From Saprospiraceae bacterium (GTDB taxonomy: Bacteria; Bacteroidota; Bacteroidia; Chitinophagales; Saprospiraceae), in the NCBI GenBank assembly GCA_028285545.1, contig JANQPA010000097.1, positions 124,001 to 188,000 of the forward strand: a stretch of DNA of 64,000 nt, read 5' to 3'. This document shows positions 16,024-25,926 of this stretch, one piece after another; the stretch's first letter is position 1, and each line of letters opens with the position of its first letter. The notes under the pieces are model-generated. The model was not told the origin of the DNA, did no database searches, and worked only from the letters and a program-made list of their open reading frames with translations. The position numbers and the translations under genes are program-made.

Positions 16024-17181
16024 TCAGTCAAAGTATTTTTGTGCTTCACCATGCACTAAATCATATATTCTGCCTCCAGGATACAGAGACTCCCGGCCAT
16101 AAGTGTTGGTAATTAAAATAACACCAACATTTTTTTCAGGGTAAAAATCCAGCAAAGAACTTACGCCCCAATATCCACCTGTATGCCCAATCCAATGCTT
16201 GTTTTCTCTGGTCCAAATAAATGCTACCTCTTTGATTTTTATGCTAAGCATTTCATCAACTGTTCTTTCTTCCAGGATTCTGGAAGATTTGTATTCTCCA
16301 CCATTCATTATGGCTATTAAAAAATGAGATAATTCCTCCAGGGAACTTCTTGCCATTGAAGCTGGGTAGTGAGGGACATTGTATTGGGAAATAACTTGTC
16401 CATCGTGATAGATGGTAGCCAATTTTGATTCATCTACATCCGTGGTTCTGAAACCAGAATTAAACATTTCAAGAGGATCAAAAATATATTCTTGACAATA
16501 TTGATTAAAATCTTTCCCACTAATGGATTCAACAATAAAGCCAAGTAATGCCCCTCCTATGTTAGTATATTGGAATTTTTTTCCGGGCCTGGTATTCTTC
16601 CAGACTACGGGCAAGAACTTGTCTCCCTCAGGAAGAATATAGTCTTTTAACCATTCCTCTAAAGCAGGAGTCACCTCCTCGGCCATCCGATCATTAAACC
16701 TGGGATCTTCTTCATTGGTAGGCCAGGCCAAACCCGAAGTATGGGTAAGCAACATCTCGGTAGTGATCGGATCACCAGGAAAATAGGGATTCCGAACTGC
16801 AAAGGGAAGGTAATTATTGATATCGGCATTTAAATCCAGTCGTCCTTGTTCATATAATTGCATTATGGCAACAGCAGTGATGGTTTTTGAAATAGAAGCA
16901 AGGAGATAAACTGTTTCAGAGTTTGGACTCAATTGTTTCTCCAAATCATGGTAACCAAAGGCGTTTTGCCATACAATTTGATCATTTTTGACAATACAAG
17001 TCACTAATGAGGGGATGGCATCTCTTTCCATTGCATTAATTATGGCTTGGTTGAGTTCATCCTGATTTTCTGTAGATGGGAAAAGAACCTCTTTTTTACA
17101 AGAAATAGAAGTAAGGCTGAGTATTAAAAAAGAAGAAATTATTAGAATCAGACCCTTATTTAAAGGTGAGCAAAAATTCAT
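16024..17181 (-). CDS. Serine-beta-lactamase-fold hydrolase, lipoprotein
   Basis: 385 residues. The N-terminal lipobox SISC puts the acylated Cys at 28. All class C-like motifs are present: S96-I-S-K99, Y205-T-N207 and H333-T-G-G336. Members of this broad family are mostly esterases, peptidases or DD-peptidase-like enzymes, not resistance enzymes; the motif set alone does not give the substrate. It is convergent with the GGT fusion gene (22-base gap) and monocistronic. Confidence 0.85.
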   Translation of the reverse strand: MNFCSPLNKGLILIISSFLILSLTSISCKKEVLFPSTENQDELNQAIINAMERDAIPSLVTCIVKNDQIVWQNAFGYHDLEKQLSPNSETVYLLASISKTITAVAIMQLYEQGRLDLNADINNYLPFAVRNPYFPGDPITTEMLLTHTSGLAWPTNEEDPRFNDRMAEEVTPALEEWLKDYILPEGDKFLPVVWKNTRPGKKFQYTNIGGALLGFIVESISGKDFNQYCQEYIFDPLEMFNSGFRTTDVDESKLATIYHDGQVISQYNVPHYPASMARSSLEELSHFLIAIMNGGEYKSSRILEERTVDEMLSIKIKEVAFIWTRENKHWIGHTGGYWGVSSLLDFYPEKNVGVILITNTYGRESLYPGGRIYDLVHGEAQKYFD

Positions 17182-17359
17182 GAAATTGATGTTTTCTTTT
17201 CAATTGAATCTGGATAAATTGCAAAAAAATAAGGAAAGATGGGTTAAGAAAACTGCTATTTTATTGATGTTTACCGAATAAGTTATGGACATTCAATTTC
17301 ACAATGTTTTGAATGTCCATAACCAAATTTTTCAAAGTATCAGAAGACAATAATTATTA

Positions 17360-19075
17360 CTAAAATATAGACCCTGTCAATTCCACGTCGGCATTTTTCC
17401 AGGCTTCTTTATACTGTTGGTAGATTTCTTGAGCTTCACTGTTTTTACCCTGGGCCTTTAAGCTTTGGTATAATCCAAATAATGACCAGCCATTATCCGG
17501 AAACATATCCAGCTCCTGTCGGTATTCCTTTTCAGCTTCCTGATTTTTACCTGCTTCAATAAGGGCGGCGCCAAGAGCCTGACGAATTTGGAAGTAATAA
17601 TAAGGTGGTTCCATGTATCGAAAACCGCTTTGAATATTTGTAGCTTCTCTAATGAGTTCTACCTTCTTAGCAAAATCTTTTTCCATACCCACCAACTCAG
17701 CTTGCAGCATAAGATGATTGATGATGGCCATTCCTCTTAAGGGGGATCTTTCGGGGCCTAATTTTTCAATTTTTTTGCCATCTTTAAATTTTTTCAAAAA
17801 AGAGAGTTCTTTTTTTGCTTCTTTGGTATTTCCTTTTTTTGCATGAGCAAAGCCCTGTGTAAAGTGCCAAAACATATTGATATAGGTATCGCTTTCTGCC
17901 GGCTCAGGTTCTTGTAGAATTTGATCCCATTTACCAAAACGCATTAAGGCATAAAGAGGAGTAACTCTAAATCTTGGAATATTTCCTTTTTCTGCCGTTT
18001 TCTTAGCAGCTTTTATAGCCAATTCACTCTGGCCACTCATGCTTGCCCCAAACCATAAAAAGTGCACATTATGGGGATAATAAACAGCCGGATAGTAACC
18101 CTGCGCTTGACATTGTTCAATATAATCTTCATCCAGGTCAATAGCATCTTGATTGGCCTTATTGGCATCTTGATACCGCCCCAAGCGAATATAGATGTGT
18201 GATGGCATGTGCACCAAATGGCCGGAATTGTATTTCATTTCTGTCAGCTTATCAGCGGCACGTTCTGCTAATTCTGGCTGAATGGCCTCCACAGAATGTA
18301 TATAGTAATGATTTGCTCCAGGATGGCCAGGATCTTTTTCTAAAATATAATCAAGAGTGGCATGAATTTCTTGGGTCTCTGGCTTAGGACTGCCATCTTT
18401 TTCCCAATAATCCCAAGGCATGGTGTCCATCATGGCCTCACAGAAAAGGGCTAAAACGTCTGTGTCTTCTCTAAATCTATGTGCCACGTTACGCATGGCA
18501 TTGGCATAGGCAATATCCAAATCTTTGCGATCTCTGGTCGCATTTTTAATATAGCGGGTGCTGAGGGCTTCAATCAAAGCCTTTTCTTTAGGTGTACAAT
18601 TTTCCTTAAGTTCCATTGCTCTCATCATGAAGGTATAAGCATCTTCATAATTTGTTTTGAGCATATATCTGTTGATATTTGGGCCCAATGTGAGTGACAA
18701 ACCCCAATACGCCATTGCACAGTTTTGATCCAGGCGGATCGCTTCTTTGAAGGATCGTTCAGCTTCTGCATGATTGAATCCGTAAGTAAAAAACAGGCCT
18801 TGATTGAAAAACTTCTGGGCTTCTGTAGATTCAGTCGTAATATCGAAACTATGATCCCAGCTGTAATCTAGGCTAGGAGCCAATGGAGTCATCATATCAC
18901 CAAAATCGACTGTTGGCCGATCGATAGGAGCACATAAAGAAATAGTGCTTAAATCAAAACGATCAATCTTGGAATCTAGATCTCGGGCTCTTTCAGGACT
19001 AAAGAAGGCAGTTGAAACAAAAAAGAGCATTCCAAATGATACAATCTTAATCCAATTTTTTTGTATAAAAATCAT
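17360..19075 (-). CDS. Secreted TPR-repeat protein
   Basis: 571 residues from the ATG at 19073-19075; the frame is open for 50 more codons upstream, but only this start gives a proper signal (IVSFGMLFFVSTAFF). TPR units are visible at KFFNQGLFFTYGFNHAEAERSF, GHPGANHYYIHSVEAIQPELAER, HIYIRLGRYQDANKAN and near the C-terminus (GAALIEAGKNQEAEKEYRQ; GLYQSLKAQGKNSEAQEIY). This length and the H-x-P-S-H-I-Y-I-R-L-G motif match a widespread family of exported TPR proteins of unknown function. It stands alone, divergent from the gene at 19273. Confidence 0.75.
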   Translation of the reverse strand: MIFIQKNWIKIVSFGMLFFVSTAFFSPERARDLDSKIDRFDLSTISLCAPIDRPTVDFGDMMTPLAPSLDYSWDHSFDITTESTEAQKFFNQGLFFTYGFNHAEAERSFKEAIRLDQNCAMAYWGLSLTLGPNINRYMLKTNYEDAYTFMMRAMELKENCTPKEKALIEALSTRYIKNATRDRKDLDIAYANAMRNVAHRFREDTDVLALFCEAMMDTMPWDYWEKDGSPKPETQEIHATLDYILEKDPGHPGANHYYIHSVEAIQPELAERAADKLTEMKYNSGHLVHMPSHIYIRLGRYQDANKANQDAIDLDEDYIEQCQAQGYYPAVYYPHNVHFLWFGASMSGQSELAIKAAKKTAEKGNIPRFRVTPLYALMRFGKWDQILQEPEPAESDTYINMFWHFTQGFAHAKKGNTKEAKKELSFLKKFKDGKKIEKLGPERSPLRGMAIINHLMLQAELVGMEKDFAKKVELIREATNIQSGFRYMEPPYYYFQIRQALGAALIEAGKNQEAEKEYRQELDMFPDNGWSLFGLYQSLKAQGKNSEAQEIYQQYKEAWKNADVELTGSIF

Positions 19076-19272
19076 GACGGGTGATGAATTTAGGGTTTTA
19101 CAATTAGCATTAATGGAAACTAAAATAGCCATTTTTCTAGATATGGAGAATTTATAGAAATAGAATGTAGATTTGGTTGAAAAATGAAAAAAATCAAGGT
19201 CGATAGAAAAATTGCCAATAAGCATGGTTTGCCTATTTTGCCTATCTTTAAAGAAAAATTAACCTCAGTTAT

Positions 19273-19785
19273 ATGACAAACTCTGATAAACTAAAGTTAA
19301 GCACTTTAGAAGACCATTCTAGCTACAAAGACAGCCCACGCATAGCTCTTTGGATTTTTAAAACAGAAAAAAAGTATGATTTTCCAACAGGCTTGAAGGG
19401 ATGTGAACTCCACTCCAGGTGGCTAAAGATTTATCCCGATGGCAGACTGTGTATTCCAAAAGATTATTCGTGGGATGGCTGTACTTTTAAATGGTCCATA
19501 CTAGATTTGTTCATTTTTGGTATCCCAGATGGAATTGTGAACATTGAGACAATGAAGCCCAAAACCTATTTTGCTTCCCTGGTTCATGATTCACTTTATC
19601 AATATTATCCCTACCATCCTTTTAGAAGGAAAGAATTGGATGTTCTATTTCTAAATATGATGAAAGATGCAAACTTTAAGCTGGCCTTTATCTATTATTT
19701 GGCAGTAAGAGCCTTTGGTTGGGTTTTTACCTATAAAAGGCCAAAGATAGACCTTAGTGAGGTCGAATGGGTAGTGAAAGATTAG
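19273..19785 (+). CDS. DUF1353-like protein
   Basis: 170 residues, no signal peptide. The segment KDYSWDGCT followed by the FASLVHDSLYQY region resembles DUF1353, a small phage- and bacteria-associated family with a conserved S-W-D-G and H-D-x-L-Y. The C-terminus has a hydrophobic helix (LAFIYYLAVRAFGWVF). Function unknown. No phage genes surround it. The gap before it contains TTG and TATCTTTA at a plausible promoter spacing. Confidence 0.55.
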   Translation: MTNSDKLKLSTLEDHSSYKDSPRIALWIFKTEKKYDFPTGLKGCELHSRWLKIYPDGRLCIPKDYSWDGCTFKWSILDLFIFGIPDGIVNIETMKPKTYFASLVHDSLYQYYPYHPFRRKELDVLFLNMMKDANFKLAFIYYLAVRAFGWVFTYKRPKIDLSEVEWVVKD

Positions 19786-19798
19786 ATTAGAGAATGGC

Positions 19799-20371
19799 TC
19801 ATTCAATTACCTCAGGAATCGTTCCATACATCTTCCCTTGTTTGGTCATTTTCATCAGGTAATTTATTCGTTTTTGCCGTTCCTCGATTCTGCTTGGCTG
19901 ACATTCCAATATCCAGCCAACTTTTAGCCGCTTATAAAAATGAGAAAACTTCTGAAAGTTTTTCCATACCTCTGGGTCTTCTTGTAATATCTCAACAATC
20001 CAATTTGGTATTTCCCAGGGTTCATCTGGCGAGCCGATTTGGTCAGCGATGGCCTGGATACCAGAAGGAGTCATCAAGCCCAACCTTTGCAGCTTCCAAA
20101 CACGTTGACGATTTAATTCCGATAGAAAGGTCTTTTTCCGCCTGGGAGTAATGCGCTGGACTCTGCCATCTATGTTGTGCTTTTTTACCACTCCATCGAT
20201 CCAACCAAAACAAAGGCATTCTTCAACTAAATCCATATAAGGTAGAGTGGGCTTACCGGTAGACTTGCGATACATCTGGAGCCAAATTTCGGTTTTGGAT
20301 TGATGATGCTCCTCTAACCATGCTCTCCATTCTGATCTATTTTTTGGGTAAAATACTTCCGTAATTTCCAT
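19799..20371 (-). CDS. YdeI/OmpD-associated family protein
   Basis: 190 residues, cytoplasmic. It opens with FYPKNRSEWRAWLEEHH and contains the family's hallmark region EECLCFGWIDGVVKKHNIDG followed by RRKKTFLSELNR and the C-terminal RIEERQKRINYLMKM. The family is often labelled bacteriocin-protection or OmpD-associated, but the biochemical activity is unknown. It ends 13 bases from the convergent DUF1353-like gene. Confidence 0.8.
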   Translation of the reverse strand: MEITEVFYPKNRSEWRAWLEEHHQSKTEIWLQMYRKSTGKPTLPYMDLVEECLCFGWIDGVVKKHNIDGRVQRITPRRKKTFLSELNRQRVWKLQRLGLMTPSGIQAIADQIGSPDEPWEIPNWIVEILQEDPEVWKNFQKFSHFYKRLKVGWILECQPSRIEERQKRINYLMKMTKQGKMYGTIPEVIE

Positions 20372-20529
20372 TCCAAAGGATTGTTAAGACCGCTGGAAAA
20401 CTCCATGAAGGTTTAAGAACTATTGTAATCAGCCTAAACATTGATTTCAGCGGCTTTAAATCATAGAGTGTGATTAGCATTAAAAGCAAATTCTAAATAC
20501 ACTCTATTAAATGGAAACAAAATAAGTGA

Positions 20530-21652
20530 TTAATCCCCATTATTCAAGGCTGGATAAATATACTTCATAACCATTTCTATCGGTTGGGTTTGACCTAATG
20601 AGCTATTAAAATTAGAACCTGTGAGGATAACTGCCATGTCTAATTTGGGCATGACCCAGATGATTTGCCCTCCATTCCCGGAAGCAACATAAGAATCCTT
20701 TAAACCTGGCATTTCTGCCAATGGATTGGCAATTAAACCCATGTAACCGTAATCCACCATAAATGGTCCCAATTGCATGCCTTTTATTTGACTGCTCATG
20801 GCTTTTTTTCATAAAAGAGGAAGAAATAATCTGTTTATTTTTCCATTTACCCTCATTTAAATAAAGTAAACCTAGCTTGACCATGTCTCTGGGGCGCAAA
20901 TGGACACCGGCTGCAGCCGATACGTAGCCAGTCGTTCTGCTTTTACTCCAATTGAATTCATGAATACCCAAAGGTTGGAATAAATATTTTTCCGCAAAAA
21001 GCTCGGCTGAGGTTCCACTTGTATTTCGAACTACCTGAGCAAGTAAATTAGCAACACCTCCGTTGTATTCAAATCGGGTTCCAGGTTCATCTACAATTGG
21101 TTTTTCTAAAACGTAAGGAAACCAATCATCTCGACGATACATTTGGGTTTCGTCATTTTCATCGGTTCCATAAAGAACATCCGCCTCTCTCCATTTAATA
21201 CCAGTGGTCATACTTAACATATGATGAATGGTAATCTTCTCATGTTCTGGGCGCCGGTAAGATTGATATTTGGGTAAAAAATCCATCATCTTAGCTTCTA
21301 AGGAGGGGATTAATTGTTTGTCGAGTGCAATCCCGGCCAGAAGAGCAGTAATAGATTTAGATATTGATTTTTGAGTATGAAGTCGATTTCGGTTATAACC
21401 GTTAAAATATTCCTCTAAGATCAATTTATCGTCTTTGATGATAAGGAGGGCATCCACGTTGACAAATTCCTCATCGGATATTTTTTGTACTAATGTTTCT
21501 AAGGTTTTTGTATTAAAACCTAGTTTTTGTGCTTTTTCAACTTTCAAGTCATCTTTAAGATTTGGAGGAACTTGGTAAGTGTATTTGTTTTGAGAAAACA
21601 GAGAAATGGAGGAAAACAGAAAGAATAAAGGAATTAAATTCAACAGTCGCAT
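20530..21652 (-). pseudogene. Serine-beta-lactamase-fold hydrolase, frameshifted in a poly-A run
   Basis: The 5' part (ATG at 21650-21652, signal MRLLNLIPLFFLFSSISLFSQ shortened at the Q) reads through S96-I-S-K99 and FEYNGG in one frame. The homologous C-terminus (LGPFMVDYGYMGLIANPL, GNGGQIIWVMPKLDMAVILTGSNF) lies in another frame, ending at 20530. The switch falls at seven consecutive As after ATG on the coding strand (about 20803-20809); six As would restore one continuous protein of ~373 residues. It is therefore a recent frameshift, a sequencing error, or slippage-controlled expression. A product made without slippage would keep the active Ser-Lys pair but lose the C-terminal beta strand and its motif. 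Confidence 0.75.
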
Positions 21653-21740
21653 GATAAAATTTTCGTTGGGTAAAAAGATTAATTCACCCTGCAAAAATCT
21701 TTTTTTGAATTACTGAAAGCGACCTTGCCGATCGGATGAT

Positions 21741-22835
21741 CTATAGTTTTTTGAATTCAGATGGTGTTTTTCCAGTCATTTTTTTGAAAGCACGATTAAA
21801 TGCCGATTTGGAATTAAATCCAGCCTCATAGGAAATGGCCAGGATGGTCAGGTGTTGTAACCTGGGGTCTACTAAGATCCTTTTAGCCTCTTCAATTCGA
21901 TGATAACTAATAAGATCATAATAAGACAATTGAAATTGATCATTAATGACTTGTGAAAGGTGATGAGGAGACACCTGAAGGGAGTTGGCGAAAGATTTTA
22001 AATTTAACTCAGGATCCTTGAATATTTTTTGTACCTGAAGCGCTTCCTTTATTTTCTCATAAATTAAATTTTGGGCATCATAATCAAGGCCAGATTTCAC
22101 ATATTTTTGTTCTTTGATTTTGTTCAAAGGGGATTTGGTCCATTGGATATATCCGATTGCGTAAATTCCGACCACCCAGCCCAGGATGACCAGGTAGTCA
22201 CTTTGAGGGAAAGGGTTGAGTTGATAAACATGCAGAGTAAGTGCAAGGGCCTGGAATACCCATGCACCCAACATAACCAGATTCAGATACCAAAGCCAGT
22301 TAATCCTGGTTTTATCTGTTATTTTTTTTCTGAAGGAAAAAATCTCCCAGGTAGCCCAAATCAAGTATAATAAGATGCTTAGCATGAACAGCTGATCTTC
22401 CGAACTTAGGCCTGGACGAGACAATTTTGATTGTTCGATGATCTTGAGCTTGACATTTGAAGAAAGGGCAAAGAAGGAGATTAAGCTTAAAGTTTTTATG
22501 CTTGCCGGGAAAAAATGGATCAGATACTCCCAAAAACGAAGTTTCCTGTTTTTTAACAATCGAAAAATGAAGAAAAAGTAAAAAGGGCCGAACAACCAAA
22601 CTAAAGGATCAATTATACCATAAAGCTGTGGATGCAGGATCAAAAAACGCCGCAATAAACCATTGATTTCAAAAGCCTGACTAAGAATGGCAATAGAAAT
22701 GAGGCCAAGCAGAAGTCCTAGCCAAAAATTTGAAGACTCTTTTTTTAATTGCTTAAATAAAAGGATCATTAGGAAAAATCCTTGAGCGGAAGCAATAATC
22801 AATAAAAGTGAGAGTAATTCTAATCGGGTGTCCAT
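21741..22835 (-). CDS. AraC-family regulator with seven-helix membrane N-terminus
   Basis: 364 residues. About seven membrane helices fill residues 1-230 (for example LLSLLLIIASAQGFFLMILL, LVWLFGPFYFFFIFRLL, YLVILGWVVGIYAIGYI). The last ~100 residues are an AraC/XylS double helix-turn-helix: LKSFANSLQVSPHHLSQVIND, then LTILAISYEAGFNSKSAFNRAFKKMTGKTPSEFK. Such proteins are common in Bacteroidota and are thought to couple a membrane signal to nearby genes. Candidate targets are the hydrolase downstream or the divergent peptidase at 23098. Confidence 0.85.
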   Translation of the reverse strand: MDTRLELLSLLLIIASAQGFFLMILLFKQLKKESSNFWLGLLLGLISIAILSQAFEINGLLRRFLILHPQLYGIIDPLVWLFGPFYFFFIFRLLKNRKLRFWEYLIHFFPASIKTLSLISFFALSSNVKLKIIEQSKLSRPGLSSEDQLFMLSILLYLIWATWEIFSFRKKITDKTRINWLWYLNLVMLGAWVFQALALTLHVYQLNPFPQSDYLVILGWVVGIYAIGYIQWTKSPLNKIKEQKYVKSGLDYDAQNLIYEKIKEALQVQKIFKDPELNLKSFANSLQVSPHHLSQVINDQFQLSYYDLISYHRIEEAKRILVDPRLQHLTILAISYEAGFNSKSAFNRAFKKMTGKTPSEFKKL

Positions 22836-22843
22836 TTTGAGTT

Positions 22844-23051
22844 GTTCCTTGTTCCTTGTTCAAAGTTCCCTGTTAAGTTTTGCAGATGGAAAGAACAAAT
22901 CATTGGGCATATGGATTTCTGCATTAGGGTCTCTGACAACATTTAATTTCAATTTTTTCTCCTAGTTTTAATAAGAAGATGTAAAAATTAATTGAAAACC
23001 CTCATTAAAATTTAAAAAATATCAAGGAACAATGAACCCTAAACAAGGAAC
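22844..23051. repeat. Heptamer element: five 7-base units and four inverted units
   Basis: Left block 22844-22878 reads as contiguous 7-mers: GTTCCTT, GTTCCTT, GTTCAAA, GTTCCCT, GTTAAGT. Right block 23024-23051 reads on the opposite strand as GTTCCTT, GTTTAGG, GTTCATT, GTTCCTT. The blocks face each other across 145 bases in the divergent gap between the AraC-type gene and the M49-type peptidase gene. Confidence 0.7.
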
Positions 23052-23097
23052 TATGTAAAACACAATGCTTATTTTTACATAAACAAAAAAATAGGAA

Positions 23098-24786
23098 ATG
23101 AAACTAGAAAGGCTATTATTTTTTATGCTCTCCTTTTTTGTTATGGTTGGCTGCGCTAATAATTCTGCCGGTACCGAAAACGACGGAGAGAATACAGAAA
23201 CAGAAAATTCTGATCCAGAGGCGGTAGAAGTTATAGATCCTAATCCGGAAAAGTATACTTCTTTCCGATTAACAGCAGATGTGGATGGGTTATCGGAGAA
23301 TTACAAAAAAATGATTCCTGTATTGATTGAAGCTTCCAAGATAATGGATGAATTATTCTGGTACGAGGCATATGGTGAAAAGGAAAAATTCCTGGCCGAT
23401 GTAACTGATGAGCGCATCAAAAATCATTTTAACATCAATTATGGGCCCTGGGACCGATTAGAAGATAATGCACCTTTTGTGGAAGGAGTCGGCGCAAAAC
23501 CTGCCGGAGCTAATTTTTATCCTAAGGACATGAGCAAGGAAGAATTTGAGGCTGCTGAGCTAGAAGGAAAAGAAAGTTTATACACTTTTATCAGAAGAGA
23601 TGATGATGGCAATTTAAAAGCCATTCCATATCGGGAAATGTTTCCAGAACAAGTACAAAAAGCCTCTTCCCTCTTAAAAGAAGCGGCCGAATTGGCTGAT
23701 GATCCCGGCTTGAAGAAATACCTGGAATTGCGTTCTGATGCTTTACTCACCGATGACTATCAGCCTAGTGATATGGCCTGGATGGATATGAAAACCAACC
23801 CATTAGACGTAGTTATTGGCCCGATAGAAACCTATGAAGATCAATTATACGGGTACAAGGCTGCTCATGAAGCTTATGTATTGATTAAGGATATGGCCTG
23901 GAGTGAACGTTTGGCCAAGTATGCCGATTTCCTTCCAGAGCTTCAAAAAGGCTTACCTGTACCTGATGACTACAAGGCCGAAAATCCAGGTACGGATTCA
24001 GATTTAAATGCCTATGATGTGGTATATTATGCAGGTGATTGCAATTCTGGTAGTAAAACCATCGCCATTAACCTACCCAATGATGAGGAGGTACAAAAAG
24101 CAAAAGGTTCTCGTCGATTGCAGTTGAAAAATGCCATGCGTGCTAAGTTTGACAAAATCCTAGTTCCTATCTCTGGAAAATTAATTGCAGAAGATCAGCG
24201 TCAGCACATTACTTTCGATGCCTTTTTTGCCAATACCATGTTTCACGAGGTAGCTCATGGTTTGGGTATTAAAAACCTGGTTAAAGATCAAAGTGCAACT
24301 GTAAGGTCCGCACTGAAAGAACATGCCTCAGCATTAGAAGAAGGGAAGGCAGATATTCTTGGTCTGTATATGATCAAACAACTCCATTCTAAAGGGGAAG
24401 TTGAAGGAGACTTGAAGGATTACTATGTAACTTTTATGGCCAGTATCTTCCGTTCGGTCAGATTTGGGGCTTCCAGTGCCCATGGCAAGGCCAATATGAT
24501 CCGTTTTAACTTCTTCAAAGAATACGGTGCTTTTGAATTTGATGAAGCTAGCGGTACTTACAGCGTCAATTTTGATAAAATAGAGCAGGCTATGCAGGCC
24601 CTTTCTAACATTATTCTAACGCTACAGGGAGATGGTGATTATGATGGAGTGGCCAAGCTGGTGGCTGAAAAGGCAATCATCAATGATGCTTTGCAGGCAG
24701 ATTTGGATCGTTTGTCTGAGGCTAATATTCCGGTGGATATTGTTTTTGAGCAAGGGGTGAATGTATTGGGTTTGGAGAGTATGTGA
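23098..24786 (+). CDS. M49-type (dipeptidyl peptidase III-like) zinc peptidase, lipoprotein
   Basis: 562 residues. The N-terminal lipobox MVGC gives Cys19. The zinc motif is H383-E-V-A-H387, followed by E414-E-G-K-A-D419, which corresponds to the second M49 motif EEXRAE/D. Most M49 enzymes have the six-residue HEXXGH; this one has the five-residue HEXXH form known for a minority of DPP III-like proteins. The family cleaves dipeptides from short peptides. The lipid anchor places it in the periplasm, unlike cytosolic DPP III. Confidence 0.8.
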   Translation: MKLERLLFFMLSFFVMVGCANNSAGTENDGENTETENSDPEAVEVIDPNPEKYTSFRLTADVDGLSENYKKMIPVLIEASKIMDELFWYEAYGEKEKFLADVTDERIKNHFNINYGPWDRLEDNAPFVEGVGAKPAGANFYPKDMSKEEFEAAELEGKESLYTFIRRDDDGNLKAIPYREMFPEQVQKASSLLKEAAELADDPGLKKYLELRSDALLTDDYQPSDMAWMDMKTNPLDVVIGPIETYEDQLYGYKAAHEAYVLIKDMAWSERLAKYADFLPELQKGLPVPDDYKAENPGTDSDLNAYDVVYYAGDCNSGSKTIAINLPNDEEVQKAKGSRRLQLKNAMRAKFDKILVPISGKLIAEDQRQHITFDAFFANTMFHEVAHGLGIKNLVKDQSATVRSALKEHASALEEGKADILGLYMIKQLHSKGEVEGDLKDYYVTFMASIFRSVRFGASSAHGKANMIRFNFFKEYGAFEFDEASGTYSVNFDKIEQAMQALSNIILTLQGDGDYDGVAKLVAEKAIINDALQADLDRLSEANIPVDIVFEQGVNVLGLESM

Positions 24787-24821
24787 TTTCGAAATGATGT
24801 AAATATTCCAATAAAATAAAA

Positions 24822-24847
24822 CTCCGCCCCTTTGAGAAGGGGCGGAG
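24822..24847. terminator. Strong GC-rich hairpin between convergent genes
   Basis: CTCCGCCCCTT (24822-24832) and AAGGGGCGGAG (24837-24847) form an 11-bp perfect stem with a TGAG loop, 35 bases after the peptidase stop codon and before the end of the convergent methyltransferase gene. T-runs are weak on both sides, so a bidirectional 3'-end element is the best reading. Confidence 0.55.
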
Positions 24848-24970
24848 GTGGTAAGGGGGCGTTGAAATTAACACTACAATTTTTAGTTCTTATTAAGATA
24901 AATCATCCAATAATTGCCAATCAATTATGATCAGGAATTGAGGTTTAGTTTTATATGAAAAGGTTACTAA

Positions 24971-25894
24971 TTAGACGATGTTTTTTATTTTCATAAATAA
25001 GTTTATCCCTTCTTCTTCTTGTTCTATACAAATATGATTCTCCGAATCTACCCCAGCCTTTAGAGCAAGGTCAATGAGTTGTTCTTCTGTTCTATGATGT
25101 AAATACCAATCTCCAAGTAATTCCATAAAGGCACGAGAAGGATTGCGAGGATGGAAATTGCCAATGACGATTTCTCCATCTTGTTTTACATTATTAAGCA
25201 ATCGTTTTAATATCCGGTGGAAGGTAGCATTTTCGAAATAATCAAAAAGGCCAGCTGACCACACGAGATCATATTGTTGGGAAGACCTGAACCGGAAAAT
25301 GTTTTGTTGGATAAACCGTACTTTATGAATATGTCTTCCAAGTAAATTCTTGGCATAATCAATGGCATTTGGATCTAATTCTACACAATCAAAAGTAGCA
25401 TCAGTGCCAGGATTTTCTTCAAAAAATTCAAATAGATCTCGACAGGGACCACTGGCAAGATTGAGAATTCTGAATTGCTGGGGTTTAGTTTTTGTTAAGT
25501 GCTTAAGTAAATTTTTGAAATAGGTTTTTCGGTTTCGAACTGCATTAGTGGCTCGTAATCTCTGAGAATAGCGATCCCATTTGATATATAATGGATTTGT
25601 GGACATTTCTTTACGATATACTTTATCAATAATCATAAAATCACCTGCATATCCATAAGGTTTTGAAAGCATAAATCCCATTAGTGATTGAGTCGAAAAA
25701 ATTCCAATCCCTTTTGTAATCAAATGATCTAATGCACCCTTCTGGATCAATCCTTGTTTCATTTGAAAATAGGTATCTTTTATCCAATGATCCAATACTT
25801 CATAATCTTCGGGGTCGGGCCCATTTTTTTGGACGAGATATTGGAGGTAGTGCACATCTGTGGAGATGTGAGGTAGTGGAGTTGAGTTTTTCAT
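24971..25894 (-). CDS. Class I SAM methyltransferase, PhcB-like group (second copy)
   Basis: 307 residues, cytoplasmic. The Rossmann SAM-binding motif is LNLASGPCRD (144-153) with the acidic loop VELDP (171-175) and motif IV DLVWSAGLFDYF. Upstream sits the extra motif KPYGYAGDF (78-86), shared in almost the same form by the gene at 28427. From memory, this domain layout is that of proteins annotated as extracellular-factor (3-hydroxypalmitate methyl ester) synthases, like Ralstonia PhcB. The substrate is not shown by the sequence. It is last in a four-gene operon (gaps 21, 1 and 32 bases). Confidence 0.75.
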   Translation of the reverse strand: MKNSTPLPHISTDVHYLQYLVQKNGPDPEDYEVLDHWIKDTYFQMKQGLIQKGALDHLITKGIGIFSTQSLMGFMLSKPYGYAGDFMIIDKVYRKEMSTNPLYIKWDRYSQRLRATNAVRNRKTYFKNLLKHLTKTKPQQFRILNLASGPCRDLFEFFEENPGTDATFDCVELDPNAIDYAKNLLGRHIHKVRFIQQNIFRFRSSQQYDLVWSAGLFDYFENATFHRILKRLLNNVKQDGEIVIGNFHPRNPSRAFMELLGDWYLHHRTEEQLIDLALKAGVDSENHICIEQEEEGINLFMKIKNIV

Positions 25895-25926
25895 AAGGTA
25901 TTTCTATTATCTTTTTTTATAAAATA

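Noticed and set aside
19076-19225. Longer start for the TPR gene
   Set aside because: The extra 50 residues hide the signal peptide that begins at 19075.
19799-20371. Bacteriocin immunity function for the YdeI-like gene
   Set aside because: That name is a legacy label; no bacteriocin gene is nearby and no activity can be read from the sequence.
16024-22835. The two beta-lactamase-fold genes together with blaI/blaR homologues as an antibiotic-resistance locus
   Set aside because: The hydrolases are broad serine-hydrolase family members, not near the blaI pair, and have no TGTAAA-N4-TTTACA dyad that I found. The M56 protein lacks the penicillin-binding sensor.
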